Source: a virus. Taken from it: a stretch of DNA of 57,340 bases. Location: the IMG/VR virus record IMGVR_UViG_3300030102_001647, positions 1-57,340 of that record. One strand, 5' to 3'. This document shows positions 56,361 through 57,340 of the stretch, piece after piece (the stretch's first letter is position 1; each line of letters begins with the position of its first letter). The notes under the pieces were generated by a model. That model did not search any database. It was not told where the DNA came from and saw only the letters and a list, made by a program, of their open reading frames with translations. A program made the position numbers and the translations under genes.

Positions 56361-57109
56361 TGACTAGACCAAGAGACATAGCCGATAGCATTAACCGCAT
56401 TAACAGCAGTGCGGCTGACGCTACGGCTATGACTATTGATAGTAGTGAGAATGTCGGTATCGGCACGAGCAGCATATCATCACTTGGCACAGGAATAACC
56501 ACGCTTGAATTAAAGGGTAATTCTGCTTCTCAATCAGACAGGTCAGGTGGGATACGCTTCACCCGTTACGACGGAAGCGATGGAATGTATATCTACAATG
56601 CCGATGGCGCAAGTTATATTGAAAGCAGGTCAACATACCCGCTTTTGATTACAACCAACGGTTCAGAACGTATGCGTATTCTTTCAGGCGGCGGTCTTAC
56701 CTTTAACGGCGACACTGCGGCGGCTAATGCGCTGGATGATTATGAAGAGGGGACTTGGACGCCTTCTGCTGCAACTGGCACACTGAGTGCAGGTTGGGCA
56801 ACCTATACAAAAATTGGTAATTTAGTAACAGTTTACACTCAATTGGGTAGTTTTTCTGATAGAACCAGCACTAATGGTGTAGGAATAAACGGGTTGCCTT
56901 TTACATCTGGTGGACACGGTTCTGTAGGTTCTGTTTTGCATCAATATGCAAATGCAGGTGGCGACCAAGTTGTAGCTTACATTACTAGCGGAACATCACA
57001 GATGAAACTGTATCAATTGACAGCAAACAATCAGTTTAATGAAATTCGCCACGCAGATTTAAGTTCAACTCTTTCTCAATTTTATATTACAATAACTTAC
57101 AGAGTATAA
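56360..57109 (+). CDS. Tail fibre with shared distal module
   Basis: 249 residues. MTRPRDIADSINRINSSAAD is a short fibre start, then DSSENVGIGTSSISSLGTGI and the common ERMRILSGGGLTFNGDTAAA module with NALDDYEEGTWTPSAATGTL. The end (NNQFNEIRHADLSSTLSQFY) is unlike the other copies. It forms a family with the fibres at 53851 and 54783. Confidence 0.7.
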   Translation: MTRPRDIADSINRINSSAADATAMTIDSSENVGIGTSSISSLGTGITTLELKGNSASQSDRSGGIRFTRYDGSDGMYIYNADGASYIESRSTYPLLITTNGSERMRILSGGGLTFNGDTAAANALDDYEEGTWTPSAATGTLSAGWATYTKIGNLVTVYTQLGSFSDRTSTNGVGINGLPFTSGGHGSVGSVLHQYANAGGDQVVAYITSGTSQMKLYQLTANNQFNEIRHADLSSTLSQFYITITYRV

Positions 57110-57133
57110 CCCGTCTGGAAGTCGGGTCGGACA
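57107..57133 (+). repeat. Post-fibre hairpin repeat, copy 3
   Basis: TAACCCGTCTGGAAGTCGGG then TCGGACA, again fused to the fibre stop and followed at once by the next fibre gene. Confidence 0.8.
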
Positions 57134-57148
57134 ACAGGAAAACAATTA

Positions 57149-57340
57149 ATGGCATATATCGGTAGAGAAAATAATGGTTTCGGGGTTCGTAGTAGGTTTA
57201 TCTACACTGCTACGGGTGGGCAAACCACGTTTAATACTGATGACAGTGGCAATGCACTATCATATTCAGACGGTGCTTATGTAGATGTTTATCTTAACGG
57301 TGTGCTTCTTGACCCTGCTGATTACACAGACACAAGTCTT
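57149..57340 (+). CDS. Tail fibre N-terminal part, cut by window end
   Basis: 64 residues seen, MAYIGRENNGFGVRSRFIYT then TGGQTTFNTDDSGNALSYSD and VDVYLNGVLLDPADY. This is the adaptor domain also found in the fibre at 54783. The gene runs off the window. The reading frame does not continue into the frame open at base 2, so DNA is missing between the ends if the molecule is circular. Confidence 0.7.
   Translation, partial: MAYIGRENNGFGVRSRFIYTATGGQTTFNTDDSGNALSYSDGAYVDVYLNGVLLDPADYTDTSL

Noticed and set aside
1-57340. Temperate phage or prophage
   Set aside because: No integrase, excisionase, repressor or attachment site seen anywhere in the window.

Overview
The window looks like most of the genome of a strictly lytic, short-tailed (podovirus-like) marine phage infecting a bacterium. 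It is AT-rich. It has a T7-like replication set (family A DNA polymerase, primase-helicase, endonuclease I, single-strand binding protein) and a B12-dependent ribonucleotide reductase. The head module consists of large terminase, an 834-residue portal, a scaffold and a major capsid protein, followed by very large internal (ejection) proteins and several tail fibres. I see no integrase, repressor, phage RNA polymerase or capsid protease. Many small proteins resemble those of uncultured marine phages of Alphaproteobacteria (SAR11, SAR116 and Roseobacter types). The host assignment is inference only.

Layout. From 1 to 15293 (+) lie the later parts of the late operon: tail fibres, a small holin candidate, a tail structural protein, three internal virion proteins (400, 839 and 1221 aa), a GH24 lysozyme and a second holin candidate. 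From 15290 to 36704 (-) lie the early and middle genes, read right to left: about 25 small genes of unknown function plus a SleB-like cell-wall hydrolase, then primase-helicase, polymerase, SSB, exonuclease, endonuclease I, ribonucleotide reductase, and finally a surface-sugar cassette (two glycosyltransferase-type proteins and GDP-mannose 4,6-dehydratase) that encloses the small terminase subunit. From 36792 to 37431 is a 640-base AT-rich non-coding region with repeats, a leftward terminator and a rightward promoter; it separates the two arms and may hold the origin. From 37432 to 57340 (+) lie large terminase, portal, GroES-like co-chaperonin, scaffold, decoration protein, capsid, connectors, a series of Lys/Gly-rich proteins and more tail fibres. 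The + genes at both window ends are one late operon cut inside tail-fibre genes, so the molecule is probably circular or permuted with a piece missing between base 57340 and base 1.

How the genes work together. Promoters on both strands resemble host sigma-70 sites. Minus-strand sites have near-perfect TTGACA boxes. Plus-strand sites share TTGnnn, a 17-base spacer and TATAAT, so the phage probably relies entirely on host RNA polymerase with early/late differences in the -35 box. Genes are tightly packed, with recurrent 1-, 4- and 8-base start/stop overlaps that imply translational coupling. Several translationally coupled micro-genes of 22-48 codons encode single membrane segments, one of them directly before the cell-wall hydrolase. 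The most unusual items are a 763-residue glycosyltransferase/methyltransferase/MptE-like fusion, a consensus promoter leading straight into a terminator-like hairpin whose loop carries CCTCCTTT, a hairpin repeat placed after each tail-fibre gene, and a duplicated AT-rich leader.
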